A stretch of DNA of 64,000 nt from Evansella halocellulosilytica (GCF_002335745.1 NZ_NIST01000001.1:4154354-4218353); one strand, 5' to 3'; shown: positions 20,344-29,276, counted from the stretch's first letter. Made by a program: numbers and translations. Notes: generated by a model from the letters alone, not told the origin.

Positions 20344-20934
20344 ATGAAAAAATTTATCACGACTTTATCTTTATCTGCAGTTTTAGTTCTTTCTGCTTGT
20401 GGTGAAGAGTCTTCAGTAGAGCAAGTAGACGCGGACGATGAAGAAGAAGATGTTGAAGAAGTAGAAGAAAACACTTCTGACGATGAAGCTATAGATGATG
20501 AAGCGACTGAAGATGAAGAAGAGTCAACGGAGGAAGAAGGACAAGAGGAAGATTCCATCTCTATCGGAGACACAGTAAACTTCGATGGACTTCACATCAC
20601 ATTAAATGATGCATATACGTCTTCTGGAAATGATTTTGAAACTCCTAGTAATGACCACTATGTCATTCTTGATTTAACAATTGAAAATACGACTGATGAA
20701 TCAGCAAATATTTCTACTTTGTTACAAATGGGTCTTCAGGATGAAGAAGGGTATACACATGATGTAGCACTTTTCACTGATACACAAGGTAGCTTAGATG
20801 GTGAAATCGGCCCTGACAGAGATAATCGTGGTGAAGTCGCTTTTGATGTAAATGACTCTGATGTATATGAGTTCATTTTCGAGAATCCATTCACTTCAGG
20901 TCAAGCAATTTGGGAAATTAGCGATATCGAATAA
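20344..20934 (+). CDS. DUF4352-type acidic lipoprotein
   Basis: 196 residues. The signal peptide ends in a lipobox LSAC (about residues 16-19), so the protein should be lipid-anchored on the outer face of the membrane. A very acidic linker (about 23-72, almost all Glu/Asp/Ser/Thr) separates the anchor from a C-terminal beta domain. That domain begins with ISIGDTVNFDGLHITLNDAY and contains DHYVILDLTIENTTDESANI, the pattern of the DUF4352 immunoglobulin-like domain. Function unknown. The strong acidity suggests a salt- or alkali-adapted host. It is a single gene with its own promoter and terminator. Confidence 0.8.
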   Translation: MKKFITTLSLSAVLVLSACGEESSVEQVDADDEEEDVEEVEENTSDDEAIDDEATEDEEESTEEEGQEEDSISIGDTVNFDGLHITLNDAYTSSGNDFETPSNDHYVILDLTIENTTDESANISTLLQMGLQDEEGYTHDVALFTDTQGSLDGEIGPDRDNRGEVAFDVNDSDVYEFIFENPFTSGQAIWEISDIE

Positions 20935-20951
20935 TTAAAAAGGTTTAAGAT

Positions 20952-20985
20952 CAGGCTGTTGAGTAAGTTTCAACAGCCTGTTTTT
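20952..20985 (+). terminator. terminator of the lipoprotein gene
   Basis: Stem CAGGCTGTTGA / TCAACAGCCTG with a seven-base loop and TTTTT. Confidence 0.9.
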
Positions 20986-20990
20986 AACTT

Positions 20991-21656
20991 CTAATCATCC
21001 GTTTGCTTTGATTTATAAATGAAGGACTTGCTTTCTTTATCTACCTTTCTTGCTTCAAGGTTGTTAGCAGTCTCACTTTTCTTTACATTTTTTTCGTCCT
21101 TAAATGTCCCCATTATAAAATCCATTGATGGATTCGTGACACCATACCAATAATTTTCATTTTTAAAATGATGTAATAAGTGATTTTTTTTCATCCATCT
21201 CCCCCAAACAGTCCACGGTTGTAACGGACGATGAGCAATATAATGTTTCCATTCATAATATAATAATGAGAGGATAACTCCTGTCATAACTGAGTTCGTC
21301 ATAATTAAGCTGCTCGTAATAAGATAAATGATAGTTGAAACGATGATAAGCTGCGGTAACGTATACCAAAGAGGAAGAAATAATAAATGGAGATCATTGG
21401 GATTTGTATGGTGATCATAATGTAGTCGTTTAATTAATTTTAGTAAAATTGTATTTTTAGGCGGTTTCATATGAAAAAGAAAGCGATGAGTTGTATACTC
21501 TGATAAGGTATACATCCCAACTCCAATGAACAGAGCTACCCACGTATAAATCGAACTGATATGCACAATTGTTATTGCCACACTAATGAAAAAAATAAAA
21601 CTGATTACGAGGATATCCGGAAAGAAGAAAAATTCTTTTACATATTTCAGCTTCAT
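20991..21656 (-). CDS. fatty acid hydroxylase / sterol desaturase family membrane protein
   Basis: 221 residues with about four membrane segments. The histidine clusters of the di-iron hydroxylase superfamily are all present: HRFLFH (about 56-61), HYDHH (about 78-82), HYIAHRP and HLLHHFKNE (about 160-168). Enzymes of this fold hydroxylate or desaturate lipid chains using O2. The C-terminal 40 residues are charged and variable. It starts three bases after the stop of the FadR-type regulator, so they form one operon. The most likely role is modifying fatty acid or lipid under control of that regulator; the exact substrate is unknown. Confidence 0.8.
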   Translation of the reverse strand: MKLKYVKEFFFFPDILVISFIFFISVAITIVHISSIYTWVALFIGVGMYTLSEYTTHRFLFHMKPPKNTILLKLIKRLHYDHHTNPNDLHLLFLPLWYTLPQLIIVSTIIYLITSSLIMTNSVMTGVILSLLYYEWKHYIAHRPLQPWTVWGRWMKKNHLLHHFKNENYWYGVTNPSMDFIMGTFKDEKNVKKSETANNLEARKVDKESKSFIYKSKQTDD

Positions 21657-21659
21657 ATG

Positions 21660-22361
21660 TCAGCCTCCACTCGAATTCCTTTTCCACACTTCTAAACTTT
21701 GTAACATCGTTTTTTTTACTAATTGTTCGACTTCCTTCTCATTTCCTTTTAATGCTAGCTCTAATAATTTAAAGTAATAGCGACGTGACATCATCCTATG
21801 TTCATCAACGTTAAAATACTGTTCAGCCATCTTAATATAAATTGAATCTAAACTATTTAAAATTAATACATACACAGGGTTAGGAGATAATCTTGCTAGC
21901 TTTTTTTGCAAACTCCAATCAAAATGTGCATAATCTGACGCTTCATCATCTAAATCCTCTAAATTTGCAAGCAGAGCAACAACTTTCGCTTGGTTTACCT
22001 TCACAGCGTCCCGTATATATGTTGGTGCAAGTGAAACTCTAAGTTCTAATAAATGTTGTATAAAATGATCTGTTACTGCTTCTTCTATCTCGATCATACT
22101 TACGAGAGTTGTCATGTTCCCTTCTTCCCAGAAGTTATTCACTGTTGCAGGTAATCCCGTTCTTCTTGTAATCCATCCTCCCCCCTCTAAGCGCTGTAAT
22201 ACCTCTCTTACTGATGGACGACCTACTCCATAACAGCTCGCAAGTTCCCTTTCTGACGGCAAAGTACTTCCTTTAGGAAATTCACCTTCTAAAATTCCTT
22301 TAATTAATTTTTTTTCAAGTATGTCAGATGACCGTTCTTTATTTACCGGTTTTATTTTCAT
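21660..22361 (-). CDS. FadR-type GntR family regulator
   Basis: 233 residues. The N-terminal winged helix (about 10-75) has the GntR signature LPSERELASCYGVGRPSVRE and EGGGWITRRTG. The C-terminal all-alpha domain (about 90-225) resembles the acyl-CoA-binding domain of E. coli FadR (HFDWSLQKKLARLSPNPVY, GNEKEVEQLVKKTM). It is paired with a fatty acid hydroxylase gene. Two palindromes of the TGGT...ACCA type lie just upstream, so autoregulation by acyl-CoA is likely. Start: GAGGTATCGTTCATG. Confidence 0.85.
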   Translation of the reverse strand: MKIKPVNKERSSDILEKKLIKGILEGEFPKGSTLPSERELASCYGVGRPSVREVLQRLEGGGWITRRTGLPATVNNFWEEGNMTTLVSMIEIEEAVTDHFIQHLLELRVSLAPTYIRDAVKVNQAKVVALLANLEDLDDEASDYAHFDWSLQKKLARLSPNPVYVLILNSLDSIYIKMAEQYFNVDEHRMMSRRYYFKLLELALKGNEKEVEQLVKKTMLQSLEVWKRNSSGG

Positions 22362-22398
22362 GAACGATACCTCATTTTAATGATATTCATAATCGTCT

Positions 22399-22434
22399 TT
22401 GGTATTACCAATTTAACAAAACTGGTCTTACCAT
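22399..22434. promoter_or_regulatory. two FadR-like operator palindromes
   Basis: TTGGTATTACCAA (22399-22411) is a perfect palindrome, and ACTGGTCTTACCAT (22421-22434) matches one half of the E. coli FadR operator (ACTGGTC...GACCAGT). The centres are about 22 bp apart, roughly two helical turns, so two dimers could bind the same face of the DNA. They lie 38-73 bp upstream of the regulator start. Confidence 0.6.
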
Positions 22435-22665
22435 CATTTTATTATTTTCTTTATATTCTGTCAATTCAAAATGATATTGTACAACTAACATAAAAACGAG
22501 CTCGTTGGATAATAAGACTCTTTAAAATACAAACTTATGATACAGAGAATAGTTGTAGAATGGAGCACACCAGTTGAAAGATTGGGGAGCGAAAAGTGTA
22601 AAAAACAATTTTTTAGTCACATGATGATTTCGACCTATTTTCCTAATACAAGACACCCGCCTAAT

Positions 22666-22693
22666 ACACATTTGGTAATTAAAGCATAAGATG
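22666..22693 (+). promoter_or_regulatory. sigma-K-like promoter of yjcZ copy 3
   Basis: ACA, about 16 bp, then CATAAGATG, with one mismatch to CATANNNTA. It lies about 28 bp before the ATG, at the same distance as in the two other copies. Confidence 0.45.
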
Positions 22694-22721
22694 TACTAAT
22701 CCTTATTAAGGAGGTGCTCTT

Positions 22722-22811
22722 ATGAGTACTGGGTATACAGGTTACCCTCTAATATTAGTTTTATTTATCCTGTTAGTCATTATCGGATGTGCTTGTACCT
22801 TTGGTCGGTAA
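22722..22811 (+). CDS. YjcZ-type sporulation protein, copy 3 (29 aa)
   Basis: 29 residues after AAGGAGGTGCTCTT. The head MSTGYTGY is shorter than in the other copies, then comes PLILVLFILLVIIGCAC as in copies 1 and 2, and the end is TFGR. The helix and CAC pair are kept. It stands alone, 17 kb from the other two, between a regulator and non-coding DNA. Confidence 0.8.
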   Translation: MSTGYTGYPLILVLFILLVIIGCACTFGR

Positions 22812-23351
22812 TAGTTAACAGGATTGTCATCCCTCTTTCCCCATTCATTAGATCGTTTGTAATAAGGAGCTAAAAATGTCTAGACTCGTAAGCATATCTA
22901 CAATATTGTGACGTGGTTAACTGTAACAATTATGATGTGCTTTGAGCCAGGCATTTTTTTAAATAAGTATGGAGGACACTGAATTCGTTATCACTGTCAA
23001 AACGTACTTAAGCGGACACAATTTCTCTATGATGCGATTATGTAGGTCTTTTCTTATCTTTTTCACCGAATAGAGCCTCCTCTGTCCGTGAAAACTAAAA
23101 ATAAAGCGTTTTTTGCGACGTTAAGGCACCTTATGTCCGCGAAGATTATCGCTACCAACCATCAGATCACTTATCCCTCATTTAATAAGATTAACATAAC
23201 AGTTATTATCGAAAACAGGCATGGAAATTCTGTCCTCCATGCCTGTTTCAATGCTATCGATATTTTAATTACACAATTGTTTAAGCTGAGAATTGGCTTC
23301 TCTTAAATGAACAAGGAAATTCAATATTAAGGTGAAAAAGCCGACTTTAGT
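22812..23351. other. 540 bp without a credible gene
   Basis: No frame here has both a ribosome site and a protein-like composition. The one clear element is the hairpin at 23217-23249. The stretch 22990-23160 contains GCGGACA and TGTCCGCG pieces that look like decayed repeat DNA. Confidence 0.5.
23217..23249. terminator. hairpin, probable bidirectional terminator
   Basis: CAGGCATGGA / TCCATGCCTG with a short loop, followed by TTTC on the plus strand. It lies about 105 bp past the stop of the DUF1906-type gene and could end either that leftward gene or transcription from yjcZ copy 3. Confidence 0.55.
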
Positions 23352-24578
23352 TTAATCATTTGTCCAAAGCACATCTAATACTTCTCCGTCAAATAGATTT
23401 GTATCGATGTTACATGTTTCAGCATCAATACCATACTGCCATCCTGCTAAAAGCGATCCTTCCGGTGCTTCTGGATTATATTCCGGGGCGTTTCCTTCAG
23501 TCGTAATCCCTTCTTCAGGAGAAGATGTCCAGACGTAATTATGATCAAGTAAGTCGGAGTTTTCATTAGCTGCTTCTTCATATGCAACGTACAATTCTTC
23601 GTCAGGATCAAAAATACCGTACACACCAGAGTTATACTCTGATTCTGCAAGTGTATCATACCACCCTAAAATGAAATCTGAGTCTACTGGGTATATCGGC
23701 TCGACATTGGCAAAAAGTGCCACACCTTCTGGTATATCTAAATCTTGTGCCATCTCAATGGCATCACTTGCTTCACTTTGGCCTTTTTCATATCCAGTTG
23801 CATCTTCAAAATGATTCCAAATAACCATAATGTCAATATCATTAGAGTGGAGTAACTCAATTTCTTCATTTGTTAATCCGTAGGAGACTCCTTCTTTATC
23901 ACCTAAATAACGCGCCCAGATTTCGGGGTCTCCAAAGTTTTCACGTACACATGCAAGCATATCCTCATCAGTTAAGCTTGCTGAGTCAACGCCCCATATA
24001 CTTTCAGGTACTTCACCATTACCATTTTCTCCATTATCGTTAGAATCACTGCCGTTTTTATCACCATTATCATTTTCTGTTTCATTTCCACCATTAGAGT
24101 CTACATTTATATTGACTTCAATATTGTTTGTAATGTTATTTGTGATCTGATTATTTGAACCGCCATTTATTTCATTTTGAAGATCATTATTTATATCTGC
24201 ACCATTTGCACCAATAATTTCATTTTCCAAAATATTTTCAATGTTTGAGCCATCACTGTCAATTTCGTTAACGAGTTGGTTATTCACTTTCTCTCCATCA
24301 ATCTCATTTTTAATGGAGTTGTCAATTTCACTTTGACCACTTATATGATTTTCAATCGAACTATCTATTTGCGCACCATCACTATTAATATTGTTTTCTA
24401 TTTGATTATCTACTTGGCTATCAACATCTGATTGATTATGTGGCTCTTCACCTGAATCACTTGCCCCTACGAATATAGCATCGTCTTGCGTACTATACAC
24501 AATAAACGCAAAGCTTGTCATCATAACAAGAACAAAAGCTACGATAAAAGGAAATCGTTTTTTTATCATTTTGACCAT
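23352..24578 (-). CDS. exported DUF1906-type (GH25-like) protein with Asn-rich repeats
   Basis: 408 residues with the start at 24578 (GAAGGAGGGGTTTTT before ATG). A Lys/Arg start and one hydrophobic helix (about 8-29) form an uncleaved anchor or signal peptide. Residues about 40-165 are seven or eight imperfect repeats of 13-16 residues with the pattern I-[DNE]-[NS]-x-[IL]-x-N-x-I followed by Gly/Ser/Asp. A Gly/Asn/Asp linker follows, and then from WGVDSAS (about 200) a TIM-barrel-like DUF1906 domain with YLGDKEGVSYGLTNEEIELL, TGYEKGQSEASDAIEMAQ and SGVYGIF. Proteins of this family are taken to act on cell wall glycans, but activity is unproven. Very acidic. Confidence 0.75.
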   Translation of the reverse strand: MVKMIKKRFPFIVAFVLVMMTSFAFIVYSTQDDAIFVGASDSGEEPHNQSDVDSQVDNQIENNINSDGAQIDSSIENHISGQSEIDNSIKNEIDGEKVNNQLVNEIDSDGSNIENILENEIIGANGADINNDLQNEINGGSNNQITNNITNNIEVNINVDSNGGNETENDNGDKNGSDSNDNGENGNGEVPESIWGVDSASLTDEDMLACVRENFGDPEIWARYLGDKEGVSYGLTNEEIELLHSNDIDIMVIWNHFEDATGYEKGQSEASDAIEMAQDLDIPEGVALFANVEPIYPVDSDFILGWYDTLAESEYNSGVYGIFDPDEELYVAYEEAANENSDLLDHNYVWTSSPEEGITTEGNAPEYNPEAPEGSLLAGWQYGIDAETCNIDTNLFDGEVLDVLWTND

Positions 24579-24834
24579 AAAAACCCCTCCTTCGTACAAT
24601 CACATCGTACGAAAAGAAGGCAAATTAAGTGCATTTTCCGACAAAAATTAGGCATATGAATGAATTTCATAAATTTGAGCCTTTACGGCCCAACGGTTCT
24701 ATGACATGAAAAAAGAGTCCCCAAAAAAATAAGGAGTTAGAGATGATCCAAATGTCGCTATTGATGCTGGACATATTGAAACGAGAGATCAAGACCCTTC
24801 TAAAAAGGAAGAATCTGTACAATGAACGCGTGAC

Positions 24835-24945
24835 TGGGTACTCAAAAGAATTCTTTCTGTTAAAATTTCACCACATCCGTGTGGAAGCTCGTGTAGTAAA
24901 CGCTCGTGCCTGAAGTCTAGACAACAATCGAGAGATTGATATTTT
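24835..24945 (-). repeat. dispersed intergenic repeat R1, copy B (partial)
   Basis: In reverse orientation: CCACATCCGTGTGGAAGCTCGTG, matching the first block of R1, then TAGACAACAATCGAGAGATT, the tail that recurs near 60.96 kb. It covers the intergenic space 24579-24983; the remainder (24600-24830) shows no gene. Confidence 0.7.
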
Positions 24946-24983
24946 ATAATTTCTTATCTGTTAAAAATCGCTACATAGTCATT

Positions 24984-25856
24984 TTAACCGTTCGTTTGAG
25001 CTTCAACGTATAAGTCTTCATTTTTGTTTGTTCCTCCAAAAATGAAATGCATTATATTTTCATAAACGCGCTCTGGAATGTCATCTGTTAGTAAATGACC
25101 AGCATTTTTGAACTTAATTAGTTGTGCATTCGGTAAGTCTTGAACGAGACGTTTTCCTATTTCAAGTGGAACAACTTTATCCTCTTCGCCCCACAACAGT
25201 AATGTCTGAATTTGAATAGCTTTTAATTGTTCAGTTGTTAAATCTCCTTCACGATACCTTAACAGTCTCACTAACGATTTATAAAAAGCTTTTTCTAAAA
25301 ATGGCCGTTTATATTCTGTCATCATTTCTTCTGTAATAAGTTCGTGATTGTATAATACATTCTGTAAACTCGCTTTTACCCCTTTCTTTTTGACATGCAA
25401 CGCGACGAGATGATGAAAGAACGGCAAATAAGAGCTATAAATTAACAGTTTATTCGCTTTTTTTAAATACCCTGAGCTACATAATAAAATAAGCTTATTT
25501 ACTCTCTCAGGAACCAACTTTGATACGTTCAGTGCAATTTGTCCTCCCATTGAATGACCAACAATAGTGACTTGATCAAAATGAAAATAATCCATACACG
25601 CTGAAACTAACTCACCATATTTTTCATACGAATAGATAAACGAGGTTGATTTCTCACTCCTCCCAAATCCCGGTAAATCAATTGCTACAATCGAGAATGA
25701 TTTTTCTAGAAGCGGGATAAGCCGGTTGTATGTGTATGTTGAAGATAAAAAACCGTGGATAAGTAAAATTGGTGGTTTTCCATTTAAAATATGTTCACAA
25801 TAAATATCCACATTTAATACGTTGATCCATTGTTTCTTCACACCAAACACCGCCAT
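24984..25856 (-). CDS. alpha/beta hydrolase
   Basis: 290 residues. The fold is recognised from LLIHGFLSSTYTYNRLIPLL with the oxyanion HG, AIDLPGFGRSEKS, the nucleophile elbow VGHSMGGQIAL (Ser about residue 98), WGEEDKVVPLEIG with the acidic member near 228, and AGHLLTDD with the catalytic His near 255. It is closest in style to lipase/esterase or haloalkane/aromatic ester hydrolases of the Bacillus YugF/YtxM kind; the substrate cannot be fixed. The ribosome site CAGAAGAAATGG is weak. It stands alone. Confidence 0.85.
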   Translation of the reverse strand: MAVFGVKKQWINVLNVDIYCEHILNGKPPILLIHGFLSSTYTYNRLIPLLEKSFSIVAIDLPGFGRSEKSTSFIYSYEKYGELVSACMDYFHFDQVTIVGHSMGGQIALNVSKLVPERVNKLILLCSSGYLKKANKLLIYSSYLPFFHHLVALHVKKKGVKASLQNVLYNHELITEEMMTEYKRPFLEKAFYKSLVRLLRYREGDLTTEQLKAIQIQTLLLWGEEDKVVPLEIGKRLVQDLPNAQLIKFKNAGHLLTDDIPERVYENIMHFIFGGTNKNEDLYVEAQTNG

Positions 25857-25949
25857 TTCTTCTGAAAAGCTATGTACAATGTATTATTTGCATTTCCAAT
25901 GAAATCAACCATAGAAAATCGCTAAATCTCACTCCGCTTTCTCCAAAAT

Positions 25950-26100
25950 GTGCATGTTCAAAGGAGGACAAAAAAAGCCATGAGCGTCGTCTCACGAGCT
26001 TTCACACGGATGTGGTGAAATCAGCGCTCCCTCAGGACGCGGGGAGTTTAGCTATTTATCCAAGACTTTTTGAATCTCCTCTAAAAAGAACAAAAGCACA
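25950..26100 (+). repeat. dispersed intergenic repeat R1, copy C (internally deleted)
   Basis: Contains TCACGAGCTTTCACACGG, ATGTGGTGAAATCAGCGCTC and CAGGACGCGGGGAGTTT, then AGCTATTTATCCAAGACTTTT, which is the 3' tail of copies A and E. The long middle block of copies D and G is missing here too. Confidence 0.75.
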
Positions 26101-26141
26101 CTGCAATAACACATACAGGTGCTGTAAATTAATTATTATGA

Positions 26142-27017
26142 CTAATCGTTGTTAGCGAGAAACTCACCGATAACACGAAGATATTTCGCTTCTTCTTCTA
26201 AGTAAGGAATATGCGCACTGTCTTCAAACAGATGAAATTCAGCATTAGGTGTTAAAGATTGATAATACTTTGTCGTTTCTGGTGTTGCTTCATCATACTT
26301 CCCGCATGTATATAATACAGTTAGCCGTAATTCGTTTAGTCGTTCGGTACAATCAAATGATTTTAAGTTTCCAGTAACATGAAATTCTGAAGGTCCCCAC
26401 ATCGTAACATACGATTGTCTTCCTTTAAATTTTGCAGCCTCTTTTAAAATATCTGGGATAGGATCAAGTCTGCAAACGAACCGTTTGTTAAATTCTTTAG
26501 TAGCTTTTTTATATTGCTCAGAATCAGTCATACCATTCTCTTCACATTCTTTTAACGTCTGCTGAACGTCCTCTGGCAGCTTTTTTCGATTATGGTCTTG
26601 ATCACGAGCCCACAGCGGAGCACTCAAACATGGGCTTGAGAAAATAACACTTTTCACGCCATCAGGATTCGTTAAAAGGTATGCTGCAGCTAACGTCGTC
26701 CCCCACGAATGGCCGAGTATGTGTACATCTTCTAACAGGAGTGCTTCACGTACAGTCTTTAACTCGTCAACAAATCGTTCCAGCTTCCAAAGTGATTGAT
26801 TAGACGGTCGATCTGAATGACCGCACCCTAGCTGATCATAAAAAATAACCGGTCTATCTTTCGCCAACTTATTTAACCGCTGCATTGAGTAATGAGAAGA
26901 ACCCGGTCCTCCATGAAGAATGAGAACAGGTGTTTTATGTTTCGATATTTCACTTTCAATTTTCTTATACCATACTTTTCCTCCAACTACGTCGATAAAC
27001 CCTTCTTTTGTCCCCAC
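26142..27017 (-). CDS. proline iminopeptidase family alpha/beta hydrolase
   Basis: About 291 residues if the start is the GTG at 27017, which has GGAGG eight bases upstream; an in-frame TTG at 27032 overlaps that ribosome site. Peptidase family S33 landmarks: LILHGGPGSSHYSMQ (HGGPG, oxyanion), FYDQLGCGHSDRP, LGHSWGTTLAAAYL (nucleophile Ser near residue 106), CGKYDEATPE with the acid, and DSAHIPYLEE with the His. The family removes N-terminal proline from peptides, though members also act on other amides. No signal peptide, so it is cytosolic. Confidence 0.82.
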   Translation of the reverse strand: MGTKEGFIDVVGGKVWYKKIESEISKHKTPVLILHGGPGSSHYSMQRLNKLAKDRPVIFYDQLGCGHSDRPSNQSLWKLERFVDELKTVREALLLEDVHILGHSWGTTLAAAYLLTNPDGVKSVIFSSPCLSAPLWARDQDHNRKKLPEDVQQTLKECEENGMTDSEQYKKATKEFNKRFVCRLDPIPDILKEAAKFKGRQSYVTMWGPSEFHVTGNLKSFDCTERLNELRLTVLYTCGKYDEATPETTKYYQSLTPNAEFHLFEDSAHIPYLEEEAKYLRVIGEFLANND

Positions 27018-27072
27018 AATGATCTCCTCCAACTTGATGCATTTTATATTTATATACTAATAAAGACTGACA

Positions 27073-27888
27073 TTACTTTTGGCTTTGCCAAATGGCTTTC
27101 GTATAAGCGATTTTCATACCAGCTCTTTCCATGTTATTTTGACTAACACTCGCATATGCTGCTTGTCCAATAGCTAAATAACAGCCAGACTGCTTCGCTT
27201 CATTCAGCCTTGTTTGTATTAATGCTCGATGGACACCGTTATTTCTAAATTCTGGTACAGTTGCAGAAGCAGCGAGAGTCGCAACACCATCATACTTAAA
27301 TAAAACGCCGATACCTGCAGGTTTACCATTTAATTCTGCTAAATAAAATGTCCAATGATCGTTATGATGTAATACCTCGTTGTTCTCCGCGATTGGTTCT
27401 TTTAAAAATGGTGGCATTTGAAAGGCTCGTACGTAAAGATCACCGAAAAGCGAAAATTCATCTAACCGTAAAGGACGGATCGCTATATTTGTTGTGTTCA
27501 TTTCTTTTTCTTGAAAATCGTGTAAAAACCGATATAAAGATGTATGGAAATCACTTTGGGCAAATCTCCGATCAGATAAGGAGGCAAGTAATTGCTGCGA
27601 TGAATTTGCCGGAGGAATATCAAAGCGAACAGGAATCTCCTTTTCATTATAGTAATCAACGATTTGATCGATATATTCCGTATCATCAGAGGTAAGGCCT
27701 AACACTTTATTAAATGATGGACCCGGAATATGTTTAACTGTAAAAGCTGTTGCCCTGCCGAATTCTTTTATTTGAACACCCATCGGATTACCAGCTCGCT
27801 TCATAACTGCAGTAAGCCTTGAATGTAATGCATCAATTTCAGAGCGTTCAACCTTTTGTGCAAGCTTCTTTGTTAATACATTTTTCAT
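27073..27888 (-). CDS. GNAT family N-acetyltransferase, two-domain
   Basis: 271 residues. The C-terminal half (about 135-271) is a GNAT domain: IAIRPLRLDEFSLFGDLYV, LAELNGKPAGIGVLF, LAASATVPEFRNNGVHRALI (motif A, about 213-232) and a final GMKIAYTKAIWQ. The first 130 residues look like a degenerate GNAT or substrate domain (GPSFNKVLGL, IPVRFDIPP). Start with CTAGGAGGACCATTATG. Substrate unknown. The neighbours (peptidase upstream on the map, methyltransferase behind) suggest no pathway. Confidence 0.8.
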   Translation of the reverse strand: MKNVLTKKLAQKVERSEIDALHSRLTAVMKRAGNPMGVQIKEFGRATAFTVKHIPGPSFNKVLGLTSDDTEYIDQIVDYYNEKEIPVRFDIPPANSSQQLLASLSDRRFAQSDFHTSLYRFLHDFQEKEMNTTNIAIRPLRLDEFSLFGDLYVRAFQMPPFLKEPIAENNEVLHHNDHWTFYLAELNGKPAGIGVLFKYDGVATLAASATVPEFRNNGVHRALIQTRLNEAKQSGCYLAIGQAAYASVSQNNMERAGMKIAYTKAIWQSQK

Positions 27889-27958
27889 AATGGTCCTCCT
27901 AGTTTAAGCTCAAACGGATGACAATAGATTTTTGCCAAAGAGGTATCTCTCAATTCAT

Positions 27959-28669
27959 TCAAGATTTTCTTGATTTCGCTTCAATAATTAAAAAATGAGG
28001 GTTCTTCATCACATATTCATAATGATTAGGTGCTGTTTTTTTCATTCGTTCGTGACCTTGCGGTTCAATAAGCTTTTCTAATTGAAAGTAATTATTCGTG
28101 TCGTGAATGATTTTTTGTAATGACCGCCTGTAAAAGCTGACGTTAATCGTAATACTTGGCTTATGCCACGTATCTTGTAATAAGGATGTTTCGAAATAAT
28201 CATCACATTGAAATCTTGTAAAATCCATAAATGGATGGTGAGTCGAAAATAGGAATGTTCCTTGAGGTTTTAATATTCGGTTAAACTCGTTAAACGTAAA
28301 TGTCCAGTCTTTTAAGTAATGTAACGTTAGCGATGAAATAATGAAGTCAAACTCGTTATGATTAAATGGAAGTTTGACTGATAAATCATGACAAAATACA
28401 TTTGCTCTTCCTTTTAACCGTCGCTTAGCTGCAGCAATCATCTTCGGGCTTAGGTCTATTCCGGTCACTTTTGCCCCTCGCTCTGTTAACATTTCTGTAT
28501 ACCATCCAGCTGAGCAGCCTGCATCGAGAATCGAGTACCCTTGCAAATCTTCCGGAATCATATTCATCATTGCTGGTCTTTCATAATCTGAATTGAAAGG
28601 ACTGTTCGTATCTACATCTTCATCATACGTTTTCGCTAATTGGTCATATGTATCTTTTGTTTGTTTCAC
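27959..28669 (-). CDS. class I SAM-dependent methyltransferase
   Basis: 236 residues. The SAM-binding motif I is YSILDAGCSAGWYTEMLTER (about 45-64), followed by VTGIDLSPKMIAAAKRR (motif post-I), VFCHDLSVKLPFNHNEFDFI and ISSLTLHYLKDW (motif II/III). It is of the UbiE/Methyltransf_11 type. Start is GTG at 28669 with GGAGG eleven bases upstream. The methyl acceptor cannot be told. Confidence 0.87.
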   Translation of the reverse strand: MKQTKDTYDQLAKTYDEDVDTNSPFNSDYERPAMMNMIPEDLQGYSILDAGCSAGWYTEMLTERGAKVTGIDLSPKMIAAAKRRLKGRANVFCHDLSVKLPFNHNEFDFIISSLTLHYLKDWTFTFNEFNRILKPQGTFLFSTHHPFMDFTRFQCDDYFETSLLQDTWHKPSITINVSFYRRSLQKIIHDTNNYFQLEKLIEPQGHERMKKTAPNHYEYVMKNPHFLIIEAKSRKS

Positions 28670-28849
28670 CTTTTATTACGCCTCCAATTTTAAGAGATGA
28701 TTCTTTACTTCTATTTCGATCCCTAAAATTCCTTTTTAAAGCGCTGCTTTAGTGATTCCGGATGAATCATTTTTTAAGCATATGTTCATTACTTTCGATT
28801 CTCTCATCTGTTTGCATAGCTAATCTTTTCATTTTTAATTTGATACAAC

Positions 28850-29160
28850 AAGAAAAGCGCTGCCTCTTCCTCTTCTAGCATCGCTCTGTGGTTATATCAG
28901 TCAACCGGGCAATACGCCACGTCCTGTGGCATGCCCGGCATTAGGATGTCCTGTCCGTCGAGGCAAATCGCTAGATCAGATCTTCGGCTAAAACCCCCGC
29001 GTCCTACGGGAACGCCGAAGTCACCACATCCGTGTGGAAGCTCGTGATGTAAATGCTCTTTAGGGCTACCGGCATGCAGAAGTCCGAACTTAGACTTCAA
29101 ATAACGGTTCGAAGCGACCTCGAGCGAGTGGGTGCTGGAGCTAGACAACTATCCAGGAGA
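28850..29160 (-). repeat. dispersed intergenic repeat R1, copy D (longest copy)
   Basis: Reverse orientation. It holds every R1 block: the GCCTCTTCCTCTTCTAGC tract, CAGTCAACCGGGCAATACGC, CACGTCCTGTGGCATGCCCG, GATGTCCTGTCCGTCGAGG, CGCTAGATCAGATCTTCGG, CCCGCGTCCTACGGGAACGC, CCACATCCGTGTGGAAGC and the GGAGCTAGACAAC tail. Several blocks are palindromic or nearly so. An 83-codon frame lies across it, but the frame is not kept in other copies and has no ribosome site. The rest of 28670-29276 shows nothing else but the tpl terminator. Confidence 0.85.
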
Positions 29161-29184
29161 AAAATGATATACTTTCTTAATTTT

Positions 29185-29255
29185 AAAAAAAGCACCAGGA
29201 TCGGAAAAAGGAAATGTAACTCTCTTTAACCCGATGAATCTATGCGATCCTGGTA
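29185..29255 (-). terminator. terminator of tpl
   Basis: On the minus strand ACCAGGATCG pairs with CGATCCTGGT across a loop of about 40 bases, followed by GCTTTTTTT. Confidence 0.65.
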
Positions 29256-29276
29256 CTCGATATACAGCTGGAACTT

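Noticed and set aside
23088-23306. 72-codon frame on the plus strand
   Set aside because: There is no ribosome site, it runs over the hairpin at 23217, and composition follows the AT content.
28897-29148. 83-codon frame on the minus strand
   Set aside because: It is wholly inside R1 copy D, and the frame is broken in copy G.
28850-29160. CRISPR array
   Set aside because: The repeats R1 and R2 are dispersed and of unequal length, with no regular spacer pattern and no cas genes in the window.
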